Source: an uncultured Eubacteriales bacterium
GTDB lineage: Bacteria; Bacillota; Clostridia; Christensenellales; Borkfalkiaceae
Direction: 5' to 3'
DNA: 45,280 nt
NCBI GenBank assembly: GCA_900547645.1
Contig: URHP01000005.1
Location: 1-45,280 of the forward strand
Part shown: one piece after another, positions 10,701 to 17,414 of the stretch
Numbering within the stretch: the stretch's first letter is position 1
Layout: each line of letters opens with the position of its first letter
Translations under genes and position numbers: made by a program
Notes under the pieces: model-generated
What the model saw: the letters and a program-made list of their open reading frames with translations, nothing else
Databases searched by the model: none
What the model was told of the DNA's origin: nothing

Positions 10701-11523
10701 CATGTCGGAATCGGCGGTGGCGCCCGGCACGGAAGGGGCTCTCTATAAGGCTGGCCTCGTTCCGTTCTATAAAGATGCGGATAACTGGATTGCAATCTGG
10801 GTACAGCAATTCGGCAACGATTCCAATGCGCGCCTCACGGCACAGGGTAAGATCGGAGGGAACTTCTGGTCGAATATGAATGAGATGGGTTATTGGGATG
10901 GCGAATGGATTCCTTCGTTCAATCCCGTCATACAGCCTGTCCGTTTCACCATGAAATGCGAAGTATCGGGGCGGACGATCAATATATATATCAATGATGA
11001 ATATGTCAGTTCCATTTCTGCGCAGGGCGAGATCCCTTATACGGAAGGCGGCGCTTCCTACGGCGTGATCGTGCAGAACGGGACGGCGCAGTTCAGCAAT
11101 CTTGTTTTGCAGGACGAAAGTGCGATCGTCAGCGAGACAACAGTCACCGTGACGGTCGAGACTATCGATGGCGAACTTGTGAAGGACGCGATCGTCAAGA
11201 ACGGCTCCGTGGATTTCACGAACAACGGCGACGGGACTTATTCTCTGACCGTTCCCGTGCGTACTCCTGTCACGGTCGGCGTGCAGAAAGAGGGATATGT
11301 CTATCTGGAATACGATGTCTCTTCCTCTGCCATGTATCAGCCACAGGTCAACATTACATTGCAGATCGCGCGGGAGGAAACGATCGAAATTCCGGAGTTT
11401 GACGATATCGCACCGGATGAGCTGAACGTCGGTGCGCTCGTGGGCGGCATCGTCGGCGGCGTCGTTGGTGCGGCGGCGATTGCTGTTGTCATTGTTTTGA
11501 TCGTGAAAAAGAAAAGGAAATAA
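7723..11523 (+). CDS. Membrane-anchored surface protein with repeated lectin-like modules
   Basis: This 1266-residue protein has an N-terminal signal peptide (about 1-36, ending ARA) and a C-terminal anchor: a glycine/valine-rich membrane helix (about 1239-1262) followed by KKKRK, so the bulk is outside the cell. Internal duplication gives the order A-B-B-C-A-B-C. Module A (about 38-245 and 723-940) contains NYVFVKLSSWGG. Module B (about 250-435, 442-632 and 947-1138) contains LYKAGL or YYKAGV then WLQQWG or WVQQFG and ends in an NGxAQF motif. Module C (about 640-710 and 1142-1215) resembles carboxypeptidase regulatory-like folds that serve as spacers. A and B look like laminin-G/concanavalin-type jelly rolls, which bind or process glycans. 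No catalytic residues were recognised. It is the last gene of the importer operon, before a terminator at 11529-11561. It most likely holds polysaccharide near the importer. Confidence 0.8.
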   Translation: MSGLRKKTIACLVCALLVCLMTLAFINLNFLTARAYTTGEQTVGGVTWKTSGEEGAVWTIGKDGSGVLTTQSYAQEDAIDNTFAVRPTMAEEAFGEYYTTHIKIEESHTGGANKVGFMYYLDADNYVFVKLSSWGGDTAVGNITGKIGGKPLCNETLDAWYEPKTSVGYNIFTAVEFDLSAVIYADRCELYIDNSVVPLVSYSYFVNDNGTRVAAQFPADTETGHVYVGFGGNLKKASFGALRLGRPQNTGWTENANFSYDKSANILTGTGAGDADAVSYRGLGQEGAYELSVKVDMNASGVSDGDASKYYKAGVIPYYLDENNFVQVWLQQWGADGFSRMSARGKLNGQWLNGGGEYYEPEGLTFSDVLPVKGDVSFTLKFVVTQNTVAVFFNGEKKMELYPAQGAIALPGIAFGVIMRNGGAQWSEFSVSEYPPAERPDENGWTSAQQENWSFADGVLTGSENDSDKNNDSYALHATQKTDEYEVSATISMNDSAIPVGTQGQLYKAGLVAYHKDEGNHVAIWLQQWGNDPFSRITATGKLNGQNLNGGGNYWEPSGLTFDDILPISQDTTFTLKCVVRASSIDIYLNDVYLDSIRPANGEIVLGEGISYGAIVQNGTAQFADIAVKDYVPEAAKVLTVTVSDSESGERITGAEVRLGETALAEQGNGVYTMDVSELERGTLTVSKAEYQVWSQEIGEDVWSLPAVNVSVSLRSVNAPYTEQTREVGGVSWKVNGKNNGSEFTIAEDGTVTMTAEPVQDEGNGYDRKIDQTYALRSTQASAAFGIRYTATLDIRTGYASDGCAKLGIFPFYLDQNNYVFVKLSSWGGETSNVNITGRINGADLCNESGAPWYEGGSVSYSLRAANQIELSVCVFADRLYVYLGDDRVPALTYDYLVNDGGVKAASFGEPSSLASVYAGVGGNLPEVVFSALAWETTQIVSNDLGGGWTSDYPFGWMYDEAEKSISGESISEAKALHVLEGDGAYVISAEIFMSESAVAPGTEGALYKAGLVPFYKDADNWIAIWVQQFGNDSNARLTAQGKIGGNFWSNMNEMGYWDGEWIPSFNPVIQPVRFTMKCEVSGRTINIYINDEYVSSISAQGEIPYTEGGASYGVIVQNGTAQFSNLVLQDESAIVSETTVTVTVETIDGELVKDAIVKNGSVDFTNNGDGTYSLTVPVRTPVTVGVQKEGYVYLEYDVSSSAMYQPQVNITLQIAREETIEIPEFDDIAPDELNVGALVGGIVGGVVGAAAIAVVIVLIVKKKRK

Positions 11524-11528
11524 GGAAT

Positions 11529-11561
11529 AATAAATGCGCCGCTTTGCGACGCATTTATTTT
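11529..11561 (+). terminator. Intrinsic terminator between surface-protein gene and GH51 gene
   Basis: A perfect 10-base stem (11529-11538 with 11550-11559) encloses an 11-base loop and ends in TTATTTT. It starts 6 bases after the TAA of the surface-protein gene and ends just before the AAGGCGAGG ribosome site of the GH51 gene. It should reduce, but perhaps not abolish, transcription into the arabinofuranosidase gene, since no separate promoter fits in the gap. Confidence 0.75.
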
Positions 11562-11573
11562 AAGGCGAGGATT

Positions 11574-13103
11574 ATGAAAACAACATGTAAAATTGATTGC
11601 GGGCATAAGATCGGCAGAATAGGCGAAGGGATATTCGGCTCTTTTGTCGAACACTTCGGAAGATGTGTCTATACAGGGATCTATCAGCCGGAACATATTA
11701 CCGCAGATGAGAAGAATGGCTTCCGTCAGGACGTTGCGGATGCGGTGAGGCGTCTCGGACCCTCGTATTTGCGTTGGCCAGGCGGAAATTTTGTTTCCGG
11801 ATATGATTGGAAAGACGGAATAGGGCCGTTATCGGAGCGCCGAGCGCGGCCCGATCTTGCATGGATGCAGATCGAGCCGAATGCAGTCGGAACGGCAGAA
11901 TTTGTAAATTATTGCCAATCGGTCGGAAGCGATGTGATGATGGCAGTCAACCTCGGAACAGGTACGCCAAAAGATGCCTGTGAACTGCTGGAATATTGTA
12001 ATTTCAGCGGCGGTACATATTATTCCGATTTGCGCCGGAAACACGGATATTCCGAGCCGTTCCGCATTAAAACGTGGTGCCTCGGGAATGAGATGGACGG
12101 GGATTGGCAGATCTGTACGCATACTGCAGGAGAATATGGCAGAAAGGCTGCGGAAACGGCAAAGATGATGAAATGGCTCGATCCTACGGTTGAGCTTGTC
12201 GCCTGCGGGAGCAGCGGGTGGCTCATGCCTTCTTGCCCGGAATGGGACCGTATCGTGTTGGAACACACATATTCTCATGTGGATCATATCTCGCTTCATC
12301 GTTACTATAGCTGTGAGGACAAGAACGACCCGAAAAAACTGACGGATTATCTGTGCAGTTGCATCGATATGGACACCTATATTCGTGCGATCGTCGCTGC
12401 GGCGGATTATGTCCGCGCTTTGAAACGCGGGAAGAAAGACATAATGCTGTCTTTTGATGAGTATAACGTGATTTCTTCCCGTAAAATGAGCGATAAACGG
12501 GTGGTCTGGGAAGTGGGGGCTCCCCGTTCGGAAAGCGTGTACGATCATTGCGATGCATTGGTGTTTGCGTCTCTTCTGATGACGTTGATCAGACATTGCG
12601 ACAGGGTGAAACTTGCCTGCGTAGCGCAGCTTGTGAATACGCTGGGGCTGATCGTAACGGAGCCGGGGACAGAAGGCCGTTACTGTATGCAGACAATCGC
12701 CTATCCGTTTATGCTTCTTCATCGCTGCAGCGGAATGACCTTGCTGGAATGTCCTTCTTCGTGCGATCGCAAACTGACGTCCGAACAGTACGGCGAGACG
12801 GACTGCGTTAAAGTGATGGCGGCGGAAGATGAAAAAGGCGGTATCCTGCTCTTTGCATTGAACCTGTCCGGGGAAGGGGCGGAGGTGGAGGTGGTACTCC
12901 CTTCTGCCGCTAGAGGGTTCCGCCTGCGGCAGAAGTCGGTATATGCGGGGGAACTTTCTGCCTGCAACACGTTCGACGATCCGTTCTGCGCAGTTACCCG
13001 TTCCGAGAACGAAGAGAAAGCCGTGGAGGGGACTTTTCAGACAGATGTCCCGGGATATTCGCTGAGCCTTTTTGAATTGGAATCGATGGGGTCGGGCCGA
13101 TAA
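11574..13103 (+). CDS. Alpha-L-arabinofuranosidase, GH51
   Basis: This enzyme of 509 residues removes terminal alpha-L-arabinofuranosyl units from arabinan, arabinoxylan or arabinogalactan oligosaccharides. The acid/base is E173 in CLGNEMDG and the nucleophile is E296 in SFDEYN, almost the same numbering as characterised GH51 enzymes of Geobacillus (E175 and E294). The N-terminal motif RWPGGNF near residue 66 is also typical. A TIM barrel is followed by a C-terminal beta-sandwich. No signal peptide: cytoplasmic, so it acts on imported oligosaccharides. The ATG at 11574 is chosen because AAGG at 11562-11565 is correctly spaced and residues match the family from there; an in-frame TTG at 11544 lies inside the terminator hairpin and is unlikely. 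GH51 also includes some endoglucanases, but the active-site context fits arabinofuranosidase. Confidence 0.93.
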   Translation: MKTTCKIDCGHKIGRIGEGIFGSFVEHFGRCVYTGIYQPEHITADEKNGFRQDVADAVRRLGPSYLRWPGGNFVSGYDWKDGIGPLSERRARPDLAWMQIEPNAVGTAEFVNYCQSVGSDVMMAVNLGTGTPKDACELLEYCNFSGGTYYSDLRRKHGYSEPFRIKTWCLGNEMDGDWQICTHTAGEYGRKAAETAKMMKWLDPTVELVACGSSGWLMPSCPEWDRIVLEHTYSHVDHISLHRYYSCEDKNDPKKLTDYLCSCIDMDTYIRAIVAAADYVRALKRGKKDIMLSFDEYNVISSRKMSDKRVVWEVGAPRSESVYDHCDALVFASLLMTLIRHCDRVKLACVAQLVNTLGLIVTEPGTEGRYCMQTIAYPFMLLHRCSGMTLLECPSSCDRKLTSEQYGETDCVKVMAAEDEKGGILLFALNLSGEGAEVEVVLPSAARGFRLRQKSVYAGELSACNTFDDPFCAVTRSENEEKAVEGTFQTDVPGYSLSLFELESMGSGR

Positions 13104-13189
13104 TACATTTTTTGGGGAAAAAGCATGTTGTAATGCTTGCCGACGTATCGTTGCCGCTGAAGTACCTTCGTATGTATAACAAAATAGCA

Positions 13190-13221
13190 AACAGCCGCTT
13201 GCACGAATTCAAGCGGCTGTT
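13190..13221 (+). terminator. Strong stem-loop after the GH51 gene, probable terminator
   Basis: A perfect 12-base stem (13190-13201 with 13210-13221) encloses an 8-base loop. The downstream sequence is only mildly T-rich, with TTCTTTTTT about 30 bases later, so termination is likely but not textbook. It lies 86 bases after the GH51 stop codon, before the insertion-derived block. Confidence 0.5.
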
Positions 13222-13317
13222 ATCTATTAAGTTCTTGGCGTTATTCTTTTTTCGATTAAATCCAGAAAACATTGTTCATAGGACAATTGCGAAATACCTA
13301 TACCTCAAGAGAGATGG

Positions 13318-13733
13318 TTGCTATACGTCGATTTAGATTGCAATCGCTTCAGCGGCGCGCCCTGTCCGCCGGCGCACTTTCGTCGCCGCAAACCGCGCTT
13401 TTCAGGCAGCTTGCCGAGACAACCTGCCCGTTTTGTGCGGTTGTCGTCTTGGCGGCACCAAGGTGAAGTGCCGCCTGTGGTCACGTATTTTGCGCTGATT
13501 AAGCAAAATCCGCAGTTTGAAGCGCGCGCACAGCACGCCGTGCTGATGCGCATGATGCGCTTCTCACCCTCTTCCCAAAAAATCTTTGCTTTGCAAATCT
13601 TTTTCGGGAGCCCTGATAAGTTGACGGATTGCTTTGATTGTGGAGGCGTGTGCTTGTCTCGGCGCCCGAGGCGCGCAGCACCGAGGGTGACGAGGGCGGC
13701 GCAGCCGCCCTCGTCAGCTCTGCCGCCGACTTG
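13318..13733 (+). repeat. GC-rich non-coding block joined to an IS200-type remnant
   Basis: These roughly 415 bases have no convincing gene: open frames exist in several frames at once, none with a ribosome site or family resemblance. The block is rich in short inverted repeats and ends with a 13-base perfect palindrome arm pair (13688-13700 with 13704-13716, loop GCA). It abuts the tnpA remnant at about 13731-13735. Inferred to be a piece of an interspersed or non-autonomous element; copy number elsewhere in the genome would decide. Confidence 0.35.
13688..13716. repeat. Perfect 13-base palindrome with 3-base loop
   Basis: Arms 13688-13700 and 13704-13716 pair completely around GCA. The core is GGGCGGC/GCCGCCC. 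There is no T-tract on either side, so it is not an ordinary terminator. It sits just upstream of the junction with the transposase remnant. Confidence 0.7.
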
Positions 13734-13734
13734 T

Positions 13735-13860
13735 ATCAAGACGGTAGGAAATAATAGCAAAGCGATAAAAGAATACATAGCCACACAGTTAAAGTAGGAC
13801 AAAGAAGTGAGCCCAATGAGCATAGACGACTTGGACGACCCGTTGACGGGTAGCAAGTAA
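13735..13860 (+). pseudogene. tnpA: C-terminal remnant of an IS200/IS605-family Y1 transposase (TnpA)
   Basis: In one frame the sequence reads IKTVGNN, then KAIKEYIATQ, then after an in-frame TAG (13795-13797) DKEV..SIDDLDDPLTGSK and TAA at 13858-13860. This matches the last helix of HUH/Y1 transposases, where the catalytic tyrosine (here 13774-13776) is followed four residues later by the metal-binding glutamine (13786-13788). The N-terminal two thirds with the His-hydrophobic-His motif is missing and the internal TAG, replacing an expected glutamate codon, confirms decay. A subterminal hairpin of the kind TnpA recognises lies about 90 bases downstream. The element is therefore dead unless mobilised in trans. 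Confidence 0.7.
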
Positions 13861-13926
13861 CAATCGCATGACTGCCAGGTCGTCATAAGCGCGGCTTGCG
13901 CGCCGCTGGTAGTACTGGTAGTATTA

Positions 13927-13971
13927 GGGCTAACAGCCCGAAAATGAAAAACCACTGGCTATGCCGGTGGA
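13927..13971 (+). mobile_element. Probable right-end hairpin of the IS200/IS605-type element
   Basis: A hairpin with arms CCACTGGC (13952-13959) and GCCGGTGG (13963-13970) and a TAT loop, preceded by AAAA and by a small GGGCT/AGCCC hairpin (13927-13939), resembles imperfect subterminal hairpins of IS200-type elements. It lies downstream of the tnpA remnant in the expected place. Read on the minus strand it is followed by TTTTT and may now terminate the araC-type gene, whose stop codon is at 13998. Confidence 0.55.
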
Positions 13972-13997
13972 TATTTATTGTACGGCGTTCAGGAAGT

Positions 13998-14927
13998 TCA
14001 GGCGTGATCCGGCGGGATTTGTTCCTCCGACAGCTGGCGGAATTCCTTCGGTGAAATTCCCGTTTTCTTTTTAAATATATTGGAAAAAGCGTACTCGTCG
14101 CAAAATCCCAAAAGATCGGCGATTTCGCCGATGCGCATCGCCGATTGCCGGAGCATTGTCTTTGCATGTCTGATCTTCGCATTGAGCAGATATTGGTGGG
14201 GTGGCAATCCGTAGTGCGTTTTGAATTGGTTGATGACAAAGGAGCGCGACAGATGCAGCGATTCGCAGATCTTCTCAATGGAAACATTGGTGTACAGCGC
14301 ATCGTCGAGTTTCCGCTTGACGTTAAGAATTTCCTGCGGAACCACTTTGTTGTCCGTGCGCAGGCTCTTCATCAGCTCCGCGCAGATCTGAAGCAGAATC
14401 TTCAGCGCGTCGTAGCACACATATTGATTGAAGAGCGAAACGCGGTCGAGTTGGGTGAGTTCAGTAAAAAGTTCCTTGCAGTCCGCTTTGGGGAAGTGTG
14501 TGACGCCCGAAAGACCGAGGGCGGAAAAGATCTGTCCGAAGTGCTTGCTGCGGAAGTTGATCCACATTTTGCTGTATGGTTCTTTGGGATCTGCGCCATA
14601 CGTGTGCGTGGAATGCGGTTCAAGGACGTAGACGTCTCCGCGCCGTACCGTATAGTGTTTCCCATCGTTTTCGACATAGCCGACGCCGTCCGTCACATAT
14701 TCAAAAATGTAGTTCGGGCGGCGGTATCGTGCGATGCGGTAGGCGGGATCGGGATAGGTAATGCCGATGCATTCTACGGTAATGGGATAGACGTCGGAAA
14801 GTTCGCCGCGGAGCAGATTGATGCTGTCGTCAAAAAAATGGGAAAGGATCTCGTTTTTAAGACTTCCGTGCTTGAAGTCCGGCACATTTTCCAGCTGTTT
14901 GATGTGTTGTTCGGATGGTTTTTTCAT
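13998..14927 (-). CDS. AraC-family transcriptional regulator
   Basis: This 309-residue regulator has an N-terminal cupin-like sensor domain (about 50-160, including a RRGDVYVLEP segment and HTH residues of the barrel) and a C-terminal pair of helix-turn-helix motifs (about 205-300, with IEKICESLHLS for the first and IGEIADLLGFCDEYAFSNIF for the second). It is divergent from the SGNH-hydrolase operon and shares its promoter region, so it probably activates that operon, and perhaps the first one, when a sugar such as arabinose or a uronate is bound. The start ATG (complement of 14925-14927) is chosen for the full N-terminal domain. The ligand is not predictable from sequence. Confidence 0.9.
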   Translation of the reverse strand: MKKPSEQHIKQLENVPDFKHGSLKNEILSHFFDDSINLLRGELSDVYPITVECIGITYPDPAYRIARYRRPNYIFEYVTDGVGYVENDGKHYTVRRGDVYVLEPHSTHTYGADPKEPYSKMWINFRSKHFGQIFSALGLSGVTHFPKADCKELFTELTQLDRVSLFNQYVCYDALKILLQICAELMKSLRTDNKVVPQEILNVKRKLDDALYTNVSIEKICESLHLSRSFVINQFKTHYGLPPHQYLLNAKIRHAKTMLRQSAMRIGEIADLLGFCDEYAFSNIFKKKTGISPKEFRQLSEEQIPPDHA

Positions 14928-14968
14928 GGCTGATACATTTTTTTACATGTTTATTGGCATTTTTAACA

Positions 14969-15017
14969 TTGTATAAATACTTTTTTATATTATAATGAAG
15001 TTGAAAGAGGATGTCAA
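14969..15017. promoter_or_regulatory. Divergent, overlapping promoters for araC-type gene and SGNH operon
   Basis: On the minus strand a perfect TTGACA (complement of 15012-15017), 17-base spacer and TATAAT (complement of 14989-14994) drive the regulator gene. On the plus strand TATAAT (14991-14996) with a weak TTGTAT (14969-14974, spacer 16) points at the SGNH gene. The two -10 boxes overlap by four bases, so the polymerases would compete and the weak plus promoter is a natural target for activation by the AraC protein. Confidence 0.7.
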
Positions 15018-15032
15018 CCGCTTCAGACGACA

Positions 15033-15050
15033 TTGCGCGTGGTGCGCATA
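15033..15050 (+). promoter_or_regulatory. Small inverted repeat in the leader of the SGNH operon
   Basis: TGCGC and GCGCA are separated by five bases in the leader, about 45 bases before the start codon. It could be a regulator-binding half-site pair or a small RNA hairpin. Support is weak, as the arms are only five bases. Confidence 0.25.
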
Positions 15051-15091
15051 AATATTTTTGCGTATAACACAGTTACAGACAGGGAGGCAGT

Positions 15092-17413
15092 ATGAAGAAG
15101 ATTCTGTTGTTGGCAGCATTTGTTCTGACATTGTGCGGAGCGGTCCTTGCGGGCTGCGCTCCCGATCATGAGGAGGGATCGCGCATGTATCGCATTTATG
15201 TGCGGAAGCAGGAACATGTGACGGTGACAGTTCCCGAGGAGGCCATGGAAGGGGAGACGGTCACGATCGGAGTCATGCCGGAAAACGGCTATTGGCTTGA
15301 CAAAGTTACGATCAACGATCAGGCGGTTTCCTCTCTGACGTTCGTAATGCCGGGGTATGATGTGCTCATCAAAGCAGAAGTGCTCAACGGATCGGAGCAG
15401 TATCCCGTTTCGGGAGAAACTTACGCAGAGGGCGTCTTGCTTCCTCAGGTGAGCGCTGCCGGAATCGGCGATTCAGTCACGGTTTATGCGCAGGCACAGG
15501 AGGGCTACCGCCTTTCCGGGATCTTTGCAAACGGGATCCCGCTGCCTTTCACACAGGAACGGGACGGCTATTATACGACGGGAACGATCATGCAGAAGGG
15601 CGGACTTGTGTTTACGGCGGAGTTTGTGCCCATAGAGCGCATTACAGAGGAATATACGCTTCGTCTCGCATCGGCTGCCGGCGGAGCGGTGTCTCATTGG
15701 AAGGCGGAATATCTGGAAGACGGCATTGCATTTTCCGTTCTTGTGGAAGATGAAACATTTGTCGATACGGCGGACGTGGCAGTGTATAACAGCGATAACG
15801 TAGAATTTCAAATTTGCGCTGCAAGCACAAAACAGCTGAATTATGAGACATATGTCCTGAGATGCCTTGTCAATGCGGGCGGCAGATTTTTCCTGCAAAT
15901 CGCAGACACCGCTTCGGAGTATGCAGACCATGGGCAGGACGTTGGATTTGAGTACGGGAAAAATTTTACGGCGGAAAGCGTGCGTTGCAGCGATGAGAAA
16001 AACGGATTCGACGGCTATGCCGTGCATGTGTTTCTTGGTTACGATCTTTTCGGGCTTACGGCGGCAGAGGCGTACGGAAATCTCACCTTTGTCCCCGCGA
16101 TCCGCGATACGACTTCCTATGATTACCGTACGGGAAATCTTTCCACGACGTGGAACAGCATGCGGACCTATACGCTTTCAAGCACAACGATGCAGGCTTT
16201 TTTCAGCGATTCTTATAAGGCGGTGTGGGGGAATCCCGCAACATTCCTCGGGATCGGCGAGGACGGCACAATATATTCGAGGTTTTTGGAATCCTATCGG
16301 GATACACAGTATCTGATCCTTGGCGATTCGTACATGGATGAGCGGTTCTGGGGACTGTATCGTGAGGATATGCGGGACGTTTCTTCTTGCAATATCGGTG
16401 CGGGCGGCTCGCAGGTCTCCGATTGGAACAACCGTACGGCGCTTTCGCTGGTCGGGGAGATCTCGCCGGAAAATATCCTTGTTCATATCGGGCTCAATGA
16501 TGTGAATGTGGGCGGATTTTCCGCGGAAGAGGCGGCGCAGCGCATTATTTCTTTCCTCAACGGCTTACACAGCGTTGTCCCGGATGCGACGGTATATTGG
16601 CTTGCTCTGGAACCCAATGTCAATCATGCGGCCTCTTATGAGACACTCTATTGCGCCGTCAACGCGGCTGTTGCGGAGTTTTCTTCCGGGAGTGAGTTTT
16701 TGAAGATCATCGATGCAGGGGCGTTGTTCTTGGATGGATCGGGCGCGCCCGTTCCGTCTCTGTACAGCGACGGGCTGCATTTCAGCTCTTTCGGGTACAG
16801 CCTTTATGTCAATTTTATCCGAAGCGCCATGGGACTTGCTCCGCTGTCCGACGGGACAAGGTTCGGCAATGCCAAAACGGGAGCTGCAACAAGCGGCTGG
16901 ACAGAGACGGAGGAAAACGGCGAAACGGTTCTGCTTCAAAGCGGCAGTATCGCAACGTATTCCGACCGATATCTTTATTTCAAAAATTTTTACGGTAAGG
17001 ATTTTACGGCATCGGCACGGATGAGCGCCGTGCGCGTATATAACAATGACGGTGCGCCCAAATTCGGGTTCATCTTGAACGACGGAGAAGAGCAGGTCCT
17101 GTACTATGTCAACGCCGATCAGGCGCTCAACAGCAAGACGGTCGGTTATGCGACAAGAACAAATGCGACCGTGAACGGTTCGTTCAATTGGAATTCGGCG
17201 GTCACAAGGGACGTCTCATTCTATTATGCGGATGGGGACGAGGTGGAGCTTTCGGTTGAAAAACGCGGAAGCACGCTGAAACTGTATGTCAACGGATTTC
17301 TTGTGTTTGAAACGGAGCTTACCGTGTGTACGGGCGCAGTAAGCGTGGGATTCTTTTCCTTCAATACGGAACTGATGATCCGCGGTGCGCAGATCTCGGC
17401 GGAGGAGGTGTGA
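15092..17413 (+). CDS. SGNH/GDSL-hydrolase lipoprotein with accessory beta domains
   Basis: This 773-residue lipoprotein has a lipobox LAGC (lipidated C22). Residues about 30-175 carry two InlB/bacterial-repeat-like segments (VTIGVMPENGYWLDKVTI type). Residues about 185-370 look like a CBM9/DOMON-like domain. An SGNH hydrolase domain spans about 405-590: block I ILGDSY with nucleophile S413, block III HIGLND, and block V SDGLH with D560 and H563. Residues about 600-770 form another jelly-roll. SGNH enzymes remove acetyl or other acyl groups, so the likely role is esterase acting on decorated pectin or hemicellulose outside the cell. It is the first gene of an operon; the GH105 gene follows after 1 base. 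Start supported by GGGAGG at 15082-15087. Confidence 0.85.
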   Translation: MKKILLLAAFVLTLCGAVLAGCAPDHEEGSRMYRIYVRKQEHVTVTVPEEAMEGETVTIGVMPENGYWLDKVTINDQAVSSLTFVMPGYDVLIKAEVLNGSEQYPVSGETYAEGVLLPQVSAAGIGDSVTVYAQAQEGYRLSGIFANGIPLPFTQERDGYYTTGTIMQKGGLVFTAEFVPIERITEEYTLRLASAAGGAVSHWKAEYLEDGIAFSVLVEDETFVDTADVAVYNSDNVEFQICAASTKQLNYETYVLRCLVNAGGRFFLQIADTASEYADHGQDVGFEYGKNFTAESVRCSDEKNGFDGYAVHVFLGYDLFGLTAAEAYGNLTFVPAIRDTTSYDYRTGNLSTTWNSMRTYTLSSTTMQAFFSDSYKAVWGNPATFLGIGEDGTIYSRFLESYRDTQYLILGDSYMDERFWGLYREDMRDVSSCNIGAGGSQVSDWNNRTALSLVGEISPENILVHIGLNDVNVGGFSAEEAAQRIISFLNGLHSVVPDATVYWLALEPNVNHAASYETLYCAVNAAVAEFSSGSEFLKIIDAGALFLDGSGAPVPSLYSDGLHFSSFGYSLYVNFIRSAMGLAPLSDGTRFGNAKTGAATSGWTETEENGETVLLQSGSIATYSDRYLYFKNFYGKDFTASARMSAVRVYNNDGAPKFGFILNDGEEQVLYYVNADQALNSKTVGYATRTNATVNGSFNWNSAVTRDVSFYYADGDEVELSVEKRGSTLKLYVNGFLVFETELTVCTGAVSVGFFSFNTELMIRGAQISAEEV

Positions 17414-17414
17414 T

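Noticed and set aside
7834..11137. Possible diversity-generating or recombining repeats in the surface-protein gene
   Set aside because: The modules are similar in protein sequence but clearly diverged in DNA, and no reverse transcriptase or recombinase gene is nearby.
13112..13336. 74-codon open frame after the GH51 gene
   Set aside because: It spans the 12-base stem-loop and has no ribosome site or family match.
13318..13797. 159-codon plus-strand open frame
   Set aside because: Only its last codons match a transposase; the rest is low-complexity read-through of the GC-rich block without a ribosome site.
13305..13955. 216-codon minus-strand open frame in the insertion block
   Set aside because: It is the reverse of the transposase remnant and its hairpin; its plus-strand counterpart explains the sequence better.
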